Assembly: GCA_019925105.1 (NCBI GenBank)
Contig: JAHGAU010000023.1
Span: 806,001 to 870,000 of the forward strand
Source: Niebla homalea
Taxonomy: Eukaryota; Ascomycota; Lecanoromycetes; Lecanorales; Ramalinaceae
Direction of reading: 5' to 3'
DNA length: 64,000 nucleotides
Shown here: piece after piece, positions 37,736-51,117 of the stretch
How the letters are laid out: every line of letters starts with the position of its first letter
Numbering within the stretch: position 1 is the stretch's first letter
The notes under the pieces: generated by a model
Seen by the model: the letters and a program-made list of their open reading frames with translations, nothing else
Databases searched by the model: none
Told to the model about the DNA's origin: nothing
Program-made: the position numbers and the translations under genes

Positions 37736-40254
37736 ATAATCCATATAGGTAAGTAATATTGGTAATAATCGTTTTAATAACTTCGGGGAATTATAAGGCC
37801 GTCTTAAAGGGCCCTTAAGCCCAATAAGGACGTAATATACGGCTTACGATATTGAGTTTTAAGCTTAATAAAATCGTTATTTAATTTAAACGTTTAAAAT
37901 AGCCCTTAAAGGCTACCTTAAATATAACGATATTAATTAAATCTCCAGGTTATAATCCGGGCTTATCCAGGTACTTCTTATAAAAAGCTTTAATTAATCC
38001 TTAAATATAAAGGAATTCTTTTACGTTAACGTAATATTAAATATTATCCGGGGGTAAATTCATTTATTTAATTTTATATTATAATTTTTACTTTTAACCG
38101 GTATACCGGGAATTAATAATTTCTTTAAGCTTTTACTCCTTAATATCCTTTTTATTTACAATAACGGGTTTAAGGGATAAATTAATTTATCCCGGTAATA
38201 ATAATTTTTTTTCGATCGGAATACGGGTTAAGTTATTTATATAGAAAATAAAGTAAGCCCGGAAAATATTTAAGATATTTAATTTATAAGAAGAATAATA
38301 TTATTTAAGGATAATATAGGGATTTAAGCGTTTATAATTTAACTTTTTATTAAATTAATCGATTATTAAATATTTAATATTTATATAAATTTTATTATTT
38401 ATCTTAAATTTTACGTTTTAACGTTAACGGTTAACTTATTTAAACGTATTATTATAAGTTTTATTTAAATTAAAATATATTATATTAAGAATTTCTTATA
38501 TAATTTAAATAATACTAATAACTTCTTTAATTTAAAGTTATTTACGGGCGGTAATATATTTAATATTATCGGGACCGAATAATATCCTTGGGTAAAAGCC
38601 TTTATTAAGGTAAAAGAATATTATTTTAATCGATCGATTTAGGTTATTATTATTATTTATAAATTCTATTATAAATAGTTACCGTATTTAATCGTTTTAT
38701 AAATAATTTACGTAAATCCGGAGTCCCTACTTTACCTCTATATTTATTCTTTTAGTTTAATCACTTTTAACGTAATAAAAAATTAAGGTTTAAGGGTTAA
38801 TTTTAAATTAATATAATAAAAAAGCGTTATATTTTATTAATAATTTACGGGTTACGATTTAAAATAATACTATTTGGAAGGCCGTAATACTTAAATACTT
38901 TTTTAATAAAGAGTTAAGCTATCTCCTTAATAGAAGTTCCTTTTTTTTAACGTAATAAGAGATATAATATCGGCCTTTAAATAATATATAAACTACGGTA
39001 AGGATAACGTTTATACCCTTATATTTAAATAATCCGATAATAAAGTTAATTAAAAAATTAACTTATTTTTATTCCGGGATTTTTAATTAATAAAATAATC
39101 TTATAGGCTTTTATCGTAAAGCCTTAAACCAAAAATAAATATCGTAATTTAAAATATAACGGTTAATATCGTTTTATAAAATAAGTTAAAAAAAGTATTA
39201 AAAAGTAAATTTAATTATATAATCCCGGCCGGGGTAATTATTAATTAATTTATTATAAATATACTTTAAGATTTCCGTAATAAGCAATATTAATATTTAT
39301 AATTTGCTTTTATTAATAAGGATATCGGACTAAATTTTAATACGGATTAAAGGTACGTTTTTAAAATTGAATAATTCGTTTTCCGTAATTACTTTCTTAA
39401 ATTCCGTTAAACCCTCGTTAATACGGTTAGCTTTACGGATTTGCTTATAAAACCCAAGTTCTTTAAAAATTAAATAAGCTGGTATTAATACCTTTTCCCC
39501 CTTATTTAAGGTTAAGACCTTAAAGCGTTTAAAAAATAAAACAGTTTAAAACTAATCTTTAACCCTATTATCGTTATTACCTTAAAATCAATAACCGGGT
39601 ATTTAAATAAGGATGTTGGTTTTATTATTTTATTTACCCGGGCAATAAATAATTTTAAAATTAAACTTAAAAAAGGTATTAAAATACCTTACTTAATATT
39701 TTATAAGCTTTTAATTTTTAATAAAATATTTTAAAGTTTAATTATTATTAAAAATATAGAAAGGCTTTTTTATTATTTTTAATTCTGGCCGTTAATTCTT
39801 TAAGTATTTAATAATAGCGAAAAGCTTTTTATTATAAATATTATAGTTATATTTAGTCGGTAATATACTTTTAAAACAATAAGCTATTAAATATAACTTT
39901 TTAATTTTATTATATTAAGAAAGAATACCGCCGGAAACGTAATTTAAAAAGTCAGTCTTAAGGATCGTTTCTCTATTAAGATTATAATGGGTTAATACGG
40001 AAGCCGTAATAAGAGCCTTTTTAAGTATTACGTAAGCCTTTTGGCACTTTGGGGATTATATAAATAAGGTTTCCTTTTTAATAAGCTTTAAAAAAAAATT
40101 TATTATTTTAAAGAATTAAGGAATAAATCTTTGATAGAAGTTATAAAAGCTAATAAATCCCTAAAGGGCTTTTGAATTAACGGGAACCGGCCAATCCTTA
40201 ATCTTACTTACTTTATCGGGGTCCACTTTTAGCCCGTTAATGGTAAGGATATCT
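37736..40254 (-). pseudogene. Chromodomain Gypsy D, 3' half of pol, degraded
   Basis: Minus-strand reading from the right edge gives ILTINGLKVDPDKVSKIKDWP (about 40250-40180), FISFYNFYQRFIP, then ETILKTDFLNYVSGGIL (about 39980-39930). These are the RT thumb, connection and RNase H start of Ty3/Gypsy. Integrase should cover 38.2-39.4 kb. Near 37.93-38.02 kb KAFYKKYLDKPG with a PGD follows, the usual end of a chromodomain in fungal chromoviruses. The part encoding gag, protease and RT fingers/palm would lie right of A2, but LINE C2 is found there instead. Damage is lighter near 40.0-40.25 kb. Confidence 0.78.
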
Positions 40255-40403
40255 TGAAATGTGAGGTGTAAGTTCCTTGATTATTCTCTATGTACAGAAG
40301 TGCGACTAAGTACTCCTGAATCCCGGCTACCCTAATTGGGTTTAGCTTCGGATTATATCTAATCTACCCGAGTGCCGGGTAACTAATATAAGTACTTTTA
40401 ATA
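40255..40403 (-). repeat. 3' LTR of Copia A2 (left)
   Basis: 149 bp, almost unmutated: TGAAATGTGAGGTGTAAGTT onward. It contains the A2-specific extra GGATTATATC. Confidence 0.92.
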
Positions 40404-43400
40404 CTCCCCTTTAAGCTTTGGTATATATTACCTATATAATTATCTATTTATAATATTATATTTTATTATTGCTTTAAGCTTCAATTTTTATATAACGTAT
40501 ACCTTATTTAAGTAATATTTTCTATAAGCTATTGGAACTCCTTTATAGCGGTGGTCTTTATTCCCTTATAGCGGTAATCTTTTTGCTTCTTTATATTATA
40601 GCGGTAGTCCTTTCGCGGTAAAATACCTTTAAAAAATTATACTTATAGCCCTAAATATATATTACTTATTCCCTTAAGTTATAAAGCCGGCGCGGCGATA
40701 ACGAGTTCCTTTATATCTTAAATCATCCTTTAATAACCCCTTGGGGTATATGATTTTATTCGGGTATACTCCGGGGTAAGTATTATTTTTTATAATTTAC
40801 CTTTTTTTTAAAATATTTTTTTAATCTCCTTATTTTATATATTAAATTTATATTAAAATATACTTTCAGGTTCCTTAAGATTAATAATAATTTCCTTATA
40901 AATAATTAAAAGCTTTCCTTATAAATAACTTAAAATTTATTTTAAGTAACTTAAAGATAAAGCTATAATATTATTAATATTATTAATAAAGCTTTAGTTA
41001 ATATAAGGACGTTCCGGGGGTATTTTAAGGTTAAGTGTTTTACGGAACCTTTTAAAGGACTAATATAATAAAGGCTTTATTAAGCCATCGGCGATTTATT
41101 TATATATCGGAATATATTTTAAATCCACCCGGTTATTTTTTATAATTTCTTAAAGTTAATATTATTAAATATTTATATATTTAATCCGGATATAGAATAT
41201 AAGGTTCTTAATAAAAATTATAACGTTTTAATTATTTTTATAAATAATAACGGCCAAAAGGTTCCCGGCTTAATATAACTTAATTTTATTTAAAAGTTAT
41301 TAAAATTATAAAGCCTTTTTAATTATTTATATTTATCCTATATATTCCGCTTTATAAGTAAAAAGGGCAATTATAACTTAACGCTTAAATTATTAGTTAA
41401 TTATAGTATTTCCGATATTAAATACGTAACCCGTAATAAACTTCCGGGTTAAATTTACGGCAAAGTTAAAGTCAATATAATTATTAAAAGCTTTTAATTT
41501 ACCCCGGTATATTAATTAAAAAATAATAATAATATAAAAGTAACGTAAAATTCTTCTTATTAACTTTTAATGGTATTTAATAAAATTTAAGGTATATTAA
41601 CTAATTATTAAGATAAAGTAAACGATATTTAAATAAGTTTTAAATATAACGTATATTAAAAAGTTTATAATTAATTAATATTTTTCCGGAAAATTAAGTC
41701 GGCTTTATAACCTTTAAATATAAACTCCGGTTTATATTTTAACTTTATAAAAATATATATAAAAATAATATCTTATTATTTATATTCCTTAATAACTCTT
41801 TTTATATAGGTTTTTAATTAAGTTAAAGCGTTTTATTTTAACGGTTTTTTATAATAATTATACTTAAATAATAGTAAATTAATTTTAAATTAAATATACG
41901 GAATTAATTATTAAGTACCTTTTTTAAATTTATAATATTTTCTTTAAATAAGTTAATAATTAAAATATCGTTTACGTAAAGAACTATAATTATCTTATTT
42001 TTAGGGTATATAAATATATAATAGTCCGTAAGTATCAACTTAAACCCTTACTTCTTTATAAAGGTAAAAAAGTAATAACATTATAATTAAAAGGATTACT
42101 TTAATCCGTAAAGGGTTTTATTAAGTTTATAATATATATTGGTACTTTTTTCTTAATTATAAAATTACTTTATATAGACTTTTTTTAATTAAATTATAAA
42201 GAAAGGCCGTTTTTACGTTTATTTATTTTAAGTTTTAATCGTTAATTACCGTTAATATAAAAAGCATTTTATAACTTATAAACTTAATTATAAAAGCGAA
42301 AATTTTATTATACTTAATATTTTCTTATTATTTATAGTTACGGATTACTTAATAAGTTTTATATTAAATAATTAAACCGTTAACGTTTTTTTTTTTAAAA
42401 ATATAAACTTATTATCTTTTAAAATAATTATACCCAGGAATATTATATACTTAAGTATAAATATTTAAGTATTATTTTTAATATAAAAACTATATTTTTT
42501 TATTATTATTAATTTATTTTATAATAAGTATCTTTTATAGTTTTTTAATAAGTTTTTAACTTAAATAGTTCCGGTTTATTTTTAAATAATATTAACGTTA
42601 AATAATAAATATCCTTTTCTTTATTTAAAATAATTATATTAATAAAAATAAATAATAAATTTAAGAATATATTCCGGAGCTTTAAATACTTAAGGATTTT
42701 AAGCTTAAGGTTATTTTAGAAAATAATTTTAATTTTCTCCCGCGATTTATGAAATTATTATTTATTTTAATTATATTAAATTTAAGGGTAATTTTTTTAT
42801 TCTTTAATTAAAAATATTTTACTTATAAATATATCGTATAAAATATTATCGATAAAAACGTTATTATAAATTAAATTCTTATAATTTTCTTTTAAAATAA
42901 AAACTTATTAAGGTTATATATCCTTTTTCAAACGTTAAATCTTCTCCGTTAAGGTATTTTTATTAAAGTTATTTAACGGAATAATCTTCCGTTCCTTAAT
43001 ATAAATGTTAAAGAATTATTTTACTTTTTATTAAAAGTTTATACTTAAGGATTAAAAACCCGATATATCCTAATAATCTTATTATCGTAGCCTAATAAAA
43101 TAAATAAATCGGCCTTTTTATTTAAAGAGATCCGATACTTTATAATCTTAATTTATATTAATAACCTAATTATTTATAAATATAATAAATATAATAAATA
43201 TTTAATTATTTTACATTTAATATAAAATAATTTTCTTTTTTAAGTTAAACGTAAATTCTTTTATAATAAGGTAATTAATAATTATAATGATTTTTAGTTA
43301 TAAATTCTTAAGTAAGCTTATATTATAGATTATTATATAGGTCCGCTCTTTAATTTCCCGGTTAAATCTTTTACTTATAAGGTTTTATTTAAGGTTACTT

Positions 43401-43491
43401 TATACCGTTAATTTATAAATAATATTATAATTTTTAAGGTAATTTTAAAAGTTTTTTAATATATATTTACCCCCGTTATTTATTTATAAAC
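40404..43491 (-). pseudogene. Copia A2 RT and RNase H half, degraded
   Basis: Aligns to A1 25868-28969. YVNDIL (complement of 41967-41978) is the YVDD box with one D to N change. The first part (40404-40860) repeats the A 3' UTR with the tandem array and the shared module. It stops in the integrase box at TATTTATAAAC, where N1 is inserted. Confidence 0.8.
43487..43491. repeat. TSD of N1, left (TAAAC)
   Basis: Pairs with TAAAT at 58131-58135, differing by one C to T. A1 has the intact site ATAAACGCCTG at about 28967. Confidence 0.82.
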
Positions 43492-43646
43492 TATTATGTG
43501 CATACATAGCATGGGGGATACGCGGGAGCATTCATAGGTGTAGGACACTCTTGTACGTAGAGGACAGATGATCCTTAGGATCCCATCTGTATTCAGGTAG
43601 AATCATTATTTATATATTATCACACTTTTTAATCTATACATTAATA
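43492..43646 (+). repeat. 5' LTR of N1
   Basis: Mostly unmutated, with many CpA/TpG kept (for example TTCATAGGTGTAGGACACTC). The first base pair after T has changed (TATTATGTG from TGTTATGTG). Confidence 0.93.
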
Positions 43647-43648
43647 AA

Positions 43649-43662
43649 TGGTAGTAATAGCT
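43649..43662 (+). promoter_or_regulatory. Primer-binding site of N1 (putative)
   Basis: TGGTAGTAATAGCT begins 2 nt after the LTR and matches the equivalent place in element B. Confidence 0.65.
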
Positions 43663-43707
43663 ATTTATATTAGCACTATATTAACGTATATCGCAAGATC
43701 CGTTAAT

Positions 43708-43779
43708 ATGAATTAAAGCATTAGTTTATTAAGTATAACGGATACTTCTTTTATAGTAGTATTAAAAGTATTAACCTTA
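43708..43779 (+). pseudogene. N1 first frame, start (interrupted by N2)
   Basis: ATG at 43708 opens a frame (MN*SISLLSITDTSFIVVLKV) that runs to the N2 junction. It continues in the same phase after N2 as LTLYPLEYR. This is probably the gag start; the internal TAA is a likely CAA. No zinc knuckle was identified. Confidence 0.55.
43775..43779. repeat. TSD of N2, left (CCTTA)
   Basis: Exact match to 51477-51481. Unlike most words here it contains two C, which makes chance identity less likely. Confidence 0.9.
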
Positions 43780-44138
43780 TGTTAGACTGACTCCGCTGGC
43801 GGCACGCCGGCGGGACTAGTAAAGGTAGGTATAGAAGACGTAACGTTACGGTCTGGATACTTAGGTATTACTTTAATAAGTAGATTAATAATAAGACTAA
43901 TTCTTAAGGAACTTAAAAAGAACTAAAATATAACCTTTACTTAAGGTAAAGGTAATAACTACCCCGCTTTACGTTTATTGAGCTACGGCTTATGAATAAC
44001 GTATATTAAGGCCGTTGTTAAGGCCCTTTGTTGAAACCCTTTACCAAGGCCCTTTACCAAGGTTTAACGGTTTACCTTAACGCAGCAGTATAACGTACCA
44101 CTATAGCGTTAACGTAAAAATAACGTTAATTACTAATA
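43780..44138 (-). repeat. 3' LTR of N2 (left)
   Basis: 359 bp. The first 80 bp are nearly unmutated (GGCGGCACGCCGGCGGGACT); the inner part is RIP-mutated (ACTAATA for GCTAACA at the end). Confidence 0.93.
44008..44072. repeat. 13-bp subrepeats in N2 left LTR
   Basis: Degenerate copies of AAGGCCCTTTACC in tandem. The array is cleaner in the right LTR (51346-51402). Confidence 0.8.
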
Positions 44139-46900
44139 ATTATTTCCTTCTTTATACGTTAATCTTTAAGGCATAAAGAGATATATTTAAAAAGCTAGCG
44201 TAAAGCCAGTTAAGTATAAGTCTCATTAAAAACCTATTATTAAACCCAATGGGAAAAAGGTAAAAAGAAAAAAGTCCTTAGGTACATATATAAGTACAGT
44301 AATATTTATCTAATAGTAATATAATAAAGGTACCTTACGCTGGTAAGTAATTAACGTGACTTATAAAGCTTATTAAAAACCTTTTTATAAAATTTAATAA
44401 GAAAAGGTAAATAGGAAAAGAGTTTTTATAATATTAATTAATAATTATTTAAGGCTTTATTATTAATTTATTACGTTATAATAAAAGTAAGCGCTATTAT
44501 AGAAACGGCGCGTAATTATAATAAGGCCTTTATTCTATTTTAAACTTCTTCTCTTTTCTCCTTAATAATTTTAATCGCTCTTATAAATATAATATACGGA
44601 GGGTTTATATGAATATTTATAAGCTAATATATATATAGTTATATATCTTTATTATTTATATTATTATTATAATAAGTAATATTAACGTTACGTAAACGTT
44701 TTATTTACGTTAATAATCTATTTATTTTATTTATTAATATTATATATAAGTTAATCGATCTTAAATAACGTAACTTACGTTAACGCGTTATTAACGTAAA
44801 CGTAAATATAATATTAATAATAAGTATAATAACGCTTTATTCTATTTACTTTTTATAGGGTAAACTGCGCTATATATATAACCCGTTACTTTACTCGCGG
44901 TATCGCCGTAAGCGATACTTTTCCCGTTATTTTCCCGTAAATATTTTAACGCCGTCGTACCGCCGTTATTCTAATATATATATAGTTCCCGGACTGGTTA
45001 TAGTCCCGGGTAACTCGATAAATACGTAAATATCCTTCGATCGGTACGTAATTTATTAAAACGTAAGCCCGGTACATATAAAAGCATAATGAAATCCTTT
45101 AGGATTTTAAAGTTTTCCGGTTAAATACTAATTAAACGTTAATTACTACCGGTCGGACGGAGTATATATTCTATTAAGTTACTTTAAAAGCCAAGGGGGA
45201 AATATTAATCCTTTAAATTAAAAAAGAAGCGCTCGCCGCCCGTATTAAAATAGCAAAAAAGAGGTTATCCGGCTTAAAAAGTAAATAAATAAATTATAAT
45301 ATAATAATAAGATAATAACGTTAACGTTTAATAACTAAATCGGCTTAATACGGAGGGTCCGGACTTTTCATAAGAATTAACTCCGTTAAAGAGTTACTCC
45401 TTATTTCCTGACCTTATATCTGGGGTAAGGAAAGTAAACCCCGAGCTTATAATATTTAATAACCTAAGAAATAAAAAGAAAGAAAGAAATATAAGCTTCA
45501 GCCTATTTAAAGAAGAAAAAGAAAAAGTTATACCCTTCTTAATAACGCCGTTGAAAGGGTTAGTTTTAACTTTTAAAAGTAATACCTTAAAATTAAATTA
45601 AAAAGCCCCTCCGATAAATAATATTAAAAAAAAGCCTTTAATTAAAGTAAAAAGGAAGGCGGAGAAAAAAAAAAAAGGAAAATAAGGAAAATATAATACC
45701 ATTATATTTATCCTTAACCTTATTAACCTATTTATAAGGGGAGAAAGCCCACGTTAACGCGGAATTATAAATTATTCTTTTATTTTTATACGTTAATATT
45801 ATTAAAGTTTAACGTTAAACGTTTAAAGTTAATAACGTTAAGCGTTAAGCGCTTATAATTTATATATTATTAAAAATAATATAACGGATAATATTATAAA
45901 AGTTATTAAAGCGTTAATATAACCTTAATAAATATACTTATTAATCTCTTATTACCTTAATAACTTTATTTATTTAATATTTTCGACTTAATAGTACGTT
46001 AAACGCTTATAATCTAATATTTACGCTTTTTTACCTTTAATATTATTATGGCTATTATTAAAGTTATTCTTATTAATTATAATATTATAATAAAGATAAT
46101 CGTCTCTATAACGCCGGCTTATCCGCGCGTATAATACCCGTAATAAATAAAGTTATTAATTAAAGCTTAAACTCTAATAATCTTATAGAAGGATAACGTA
46201 TAAAAGCTAAGTAACTATAATATTAATCATATATATAGTTATTAGCTATATATATAACCTCCGCCGTTACGGCGTTATAACCTTATTTACGTCTCCTTTT
46301 ACTTTATATTATCTTATTATATTATTCCCGTAATTCTTAAGAATATTTTAAGTCCGTTTCTGGTACTTATTAATTATATTTAAAGCCTTAATTAACTTAC
46401 TTAACCTAATATTAAACGCCCTTTTTACTTTTAATTTTATTAATAATTTCTTTAATTATTTATTCCTTTTTATTATTAATTAATATAAATATTTATATTA
46501 TAATTTCCGCTAATTAATCGTTAACGTAAATATAATAAAGCTTTAAAAAAAAATATAAATAATAAAATAAATTTAATAAATAATAAAGAGAAATAAACGG
46601 TATATTTATGTTTTAATTTTATTATTAATTTTAAAGGGTCTTATAAATCAGGGCGTAAGCTTTTTACTTAATTACTTTAATTTAAGGTTTTTAATATTTA
46701 ATATTATTAAATCGTTAATATTATATAACTTTAATTTATATTTCTTATTATACGTTTTTTAAGTTAATTTAATAATACGGCGTTATTAATCCGTTAATAT
46801 TAATTACATTTTATATAATATTTTAACCTTATCTTTTATTATAAATATCTTTTTTTTTATAAATTTATCCTTAAATTTAAAATAAATATCTAGATTATAA
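44139..46900 (-). pseudogene. N2 3' region, downstream of integrase
   Basis: Moderately RIP-mutated sequence between the integrase and the 3' LTR. A GC-richer patch at 44860-45450 contains clustered CG-rich words. It should hold the integrase C-terminus, any chromodomain and the 3' UTR, but I found no clear domain. Confidence 0.45.
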
Positions 46901-49200
46901 CTATATATCATTATAAAAAGATTATAATTTAAAGTTAAATATTCTAAATTCATATAAGTAAATTTAATTAAAGGGAATAACCCTATTTAATTTATTTATT
47001 TAGAATTAATAAAAATCCTTAAATATTATTTAAGGTTTTAAATTTAACGCTTTATTTAATTATCCGTTTACGGGTAGAAAACGGTATTTAATTTACGCTT
47101 TATTTTTATATAATAATATATTAAACTTTAGAATTTATTAATAAATAAAAACCTTTAATTAATTACGATTCTAGCCGGTATATTATATTATAATACGATT
47201 TCTTTAAAGAAGAAGTCCGTTAATATAATAGTATTAATTTATTTTATAACGGGGAAATATCTATATATCTTTATATATTTATTTATGATTATTAAAATTA
47301 AATTATAAATGTTACCCTTAACCTTACTTATAAATAAGCCAGTAATAAAGTTTATATTAAGTTCTTTCTAAGGTACGGCCGGTTAAGGGAGTAAAGTAAA
47401 TTCATTATAAAGGCGGTAATATAATATTTTAATCCTTTAATAAGTATTATACGTTTTAATATAATTATTAACCTAAGCCTTTAAGCCGTCCCAGTAATAT
47501 TTACGGGCCAAAAGCTTATAAGTTTTTTTGGCTTTAAAGTAACCCGTTAGCGGATTATTATAATATTTATTAATTAACTCCTTTTTAACCGCTTTATCCC
47601 GGGGGATATATATATGGCCCTTATAAGTAATAAGGTTATTAAAATTGAATTTTTAAGTATTATTATAATCTTAATAAGAATACGTTAGCGTTATATTATC
47701 GTTTTTAATTTTATATATAAACGTATTATTAATTTATAAATCCTTAATAAGTAACTTAATCGGCCTGGATTCCTTATAAGGCCCTTTAAATAATTATTGA
47801 ATTTCTTTTTATGGGATAATAACTTAAATATTTCTTAAAGTAAATAATAATTAATAATTAATAACCGTTATCCGTTAACGTTCCGTTAACTTATTAAATT
47901 AAAGTACGAGTTTATTCTATAAGGTAAGTAATAAGGTAGTATTAAAAGGTAAAATTCCTTTATAATTTAAACGTTTTAATAGAGGATTAATAAGGTTTAT
48001 TTTACTTTAACGATAAAATACTTTAAAGTTATAATTAATAAGTTTTAAGGCTTATTTAATTTAACGTAAGCTTAACGCCGGCTATTTTATAAACCCCCGA
48101 AGGTTATTATAATCTATCCATACTTAAATAGCTTTAAGGCTCCCTTTTAGGTAATACCGTTATTGCTTAAACGCCATAATAATAATAAAAAGCTTTTAAT
48201 TATATATTTTATAATTTTATTTAATAAGGGCCATTTTTCTAGATTAATACGTAATTAAGCGTTAATAACCCTTTTTAAATTATTAAGATAAGATACCTAC
48301 GATAATAAAGTTAAATATATTAATCTTTATTTATACCCCCCGTTTTAAGTTAAAATAACGGAATAATAACGCGTTAATAAATATTTTACGGAGCCGGCGG
48401 AACGCTATATTAACCGTATTATTCTATTTTAACGGGTTAGCTTTCTTCCCTTCCTTATTACCCTTAAGTAGATTAATTAAAAACTTAATTATCCTTAAAT
48501 ATTTATAAATAAAACGATAATAAAAATTTATAAAGCTTAAAAAAACCTATACTTCCCGGTAAGTTTTTAAAGTAAACTAATCTTTAATAGTTTAAATATG
48601 CTTTTAATCTATTTAAATCCCTTTAATAAAAACGATAAACCTTAAGAACTCTATTTAAGTAATATTAAACTAATATTTCTTAAGGTTAATATAAAATTAG
48701 AATTAATAAAGTTACTTAAAAATTTATTAAATATAATATTAATAATCCGCTGGATTCTTATTAAATATTAAAATATCGTTTAAATAAACTATATAAATTA
48801 TATTAATAAAATTAATAAAAATATAATTAATATAAACTTAAAAGGTTATTAAAATATTAATTAATTTAAACGGTATAATAAAATACTTAAAATAATTATA
48901 ACGTATATAAAACGCCGTCTTTTATTTATTGCCGGACTTAATCCGTAACCAATAATAAACATCCTTAAGGTTTAACTTAATAAATTATTTAAAGTTATTT
49001 AATTAATTAAAAGTCTCGGTAATTAAGGGTAATAAGTATTGATTTTTAATTATAACCGTATTTAATCTATAGTAATCAATATAGAAATAAAGGCCGCCGT
49101 TTTTCTTAAATATAAAAAGGATTAAAGCGTTTACGGATAACGTTAAATAATAAATCCAACCCCAGGTTATAATATCCTTAAAATACCGTTAGAGCTCCGT
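46901..49200 (-). pseudogene. N2 pol: RT, RNase H, integrase, degraded
   Basis: Reading minus strand from about 49.15 kb: ALILFIFKKNGGLYFYIDY, then RLNTVIIKNQYLLPLI, then KLNLKDVYYWLRIKSG. These are the RT fingers and palm (ancestral KKDGGLR, VDYRxLN, LDLxxAYH). YLNDILIF (complement of 48786-48775 and below) is the YLDD box with one D to N change. Near 47640-47470 HIYIPRDKAVKKELI, then GYFKAKKTYKLLARKYYW, is the integrase zinc-binding region (ancestral HDxxxxGHxGxxRT). Few stops remain compared with other elements; most are TAA for CAA. Confidence 0.87.
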
Positions 49201-51117
49201 TAACTTTATTTAAAATAAATTATATAAAGAATTATATAATAATTCTTTACCGTTTAAATTAATAACGTAATCCCCTTATTTTAATTTAAATAAAATATTA
49301 ATTATATTATTAAAAAAAACATTTATATATTTATTTAACTCCCTCGGAACGCTCCGGTTAATAAAGTCTTTTATAATACTTATATATATTAAATTACCCT
49401 AAAGGATTCATAATACTTTTAAGCGTTCCGTTATTACGTTAACGTAAACGATTATAAAGACTTTATTGGTTTCTATTAAATTTTAATTAAAGTTATAAAC
49501 GTTATTAATTTATAACTTATAAAAATTAATTTTAAAGCGTTATTTATCCGCCGCTGGATTAATCGTTATTTATAAGACGTATAAGGTTAATAAATTAAAA
49601 ATTACGTTTAAACCTTTTTAATTAATAACGTAAAAAAGTATTTTATATTGCTTTTATTACCCTTAATTATTAATTAAATAATACTATAATTAATAAATAT
49701 TATAATAAAAAATCTGCTTATTATTAAGAAAAGCCACTTACGGTAAAACGGCGGAAATTAATTATAAGTTTTATAAAATTATATATACTTATAAAACTAA
49801 ATTTACTTAAACTTTAATATTAATTAATATACTTAATAATTAAGGATTATCCTGAAAACTTATTTAACCTTTAATAATAAAAGCCGGGTATATTTTTAAT
49901 TATTTCTTTATTAACTTTAACTTTAAAACGTTATTAAAGCTTTATTGTTTTTGAATATATTATTCTTTTTATAGGATTTTATACTTATTATTAAAACCTT
50001 ATTTTATAAGACAATAAAGTAATTAAATATATAGTAATCCTTTCCGTAATATATATAATACTTAACGTTTTTATTTACTTTAAGGGCGGCGTTAAAGTTT
50101 TCAAATATAACCTTATGCTTTTAACCGTAAAAATCAATTTTAATAGGGGTATACGCCAACTTTAAGCCGTCAGAATTAAGTTTAAATACCCTATTTTTAA
50201 AGGATTTACCCTTATTAACTTTTTAATTACCATTAATGGTACGCTTTAGGTTATTCTTTTATATAATTACCGCCGTTACGATATCGTCCCGGGTTCTTAA
50301 TATTTTATTAATTATAAAGATTTTAATTTTAAGCTTTAATAAGAGCTTTATAAAGAATATATAAATATAAAATTTATTTAATAATAATAATAAGTTTTTT
50401 TTTATAATCTTTAAAGTATTACGGAATTACATTACCTTTTAATTAAAATATTACTTAATATCCTTAAATTATTTATAATAAATAAACCGGCGGTTTTCTG
50501 GATTAATTATTAAATTTAAGAACTTATCTTTAAGCATTTAATAGCTTATTCTATTAATTTCTTCGTTTAATAGGTTAAAAATTTTACGAAAAATAAACCT
50601 TAAATAAAAAATTACCTTTTTTCTTTTAATAAAAAAGTACTTAGGATAAAGTATAAGTTATCTCTTTAAGTTAATAAATTACGTTTAATACTTACCCTTA
50701 AATTTATTTTAATATAACTTAAATTTTTCCGGATGAAAGGATTTACCTTTATAAGGTAAAATAAAAGCCGTTAACGGTACGCCGTCGGTATAAAGCTTAA
50801 TAATAAAATTAACGTAAGGGAAAATCCCGGAGTACGAACTTTTATATTACGTATTAATACGGTTAAATATATACTTTTAATAAGCACGATTCTTAACCTT
50901 AAGTCGATTAACTTTAAATTATAGTTTTAAAAGTTAAACTTATTAAATTATAATATTACGGCGGCGTTCCGCCGTTTTAATTTACTTAACTATAATAAAA
51001 AGGTTCTTAATTAAAGGGTAAATATCGCTTTTTTATTCCAAGGTTTATTAAGTTAATCGAATATCCATTATAATAATAATATTAAGTTTTCTCTTTAATA
51101 AAAAAGAAGAATTAAAA
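49201..51117 (-). pseudogene. N2 5' coding region (gag/protease), degraded
   Basis: Minus-strand frames are coding-like. Near 50.72-50.84 kb one reads SGIFPYVNFIIKLYTDGVPL followed by LTAFILPYKGKSFHPEKF. This position, just after the 5' LTR, is that of gag. I did not find a CCHC knuckle or the D-S/T-G protease box, so the exact extents are unknown. Confidence 0.55.
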
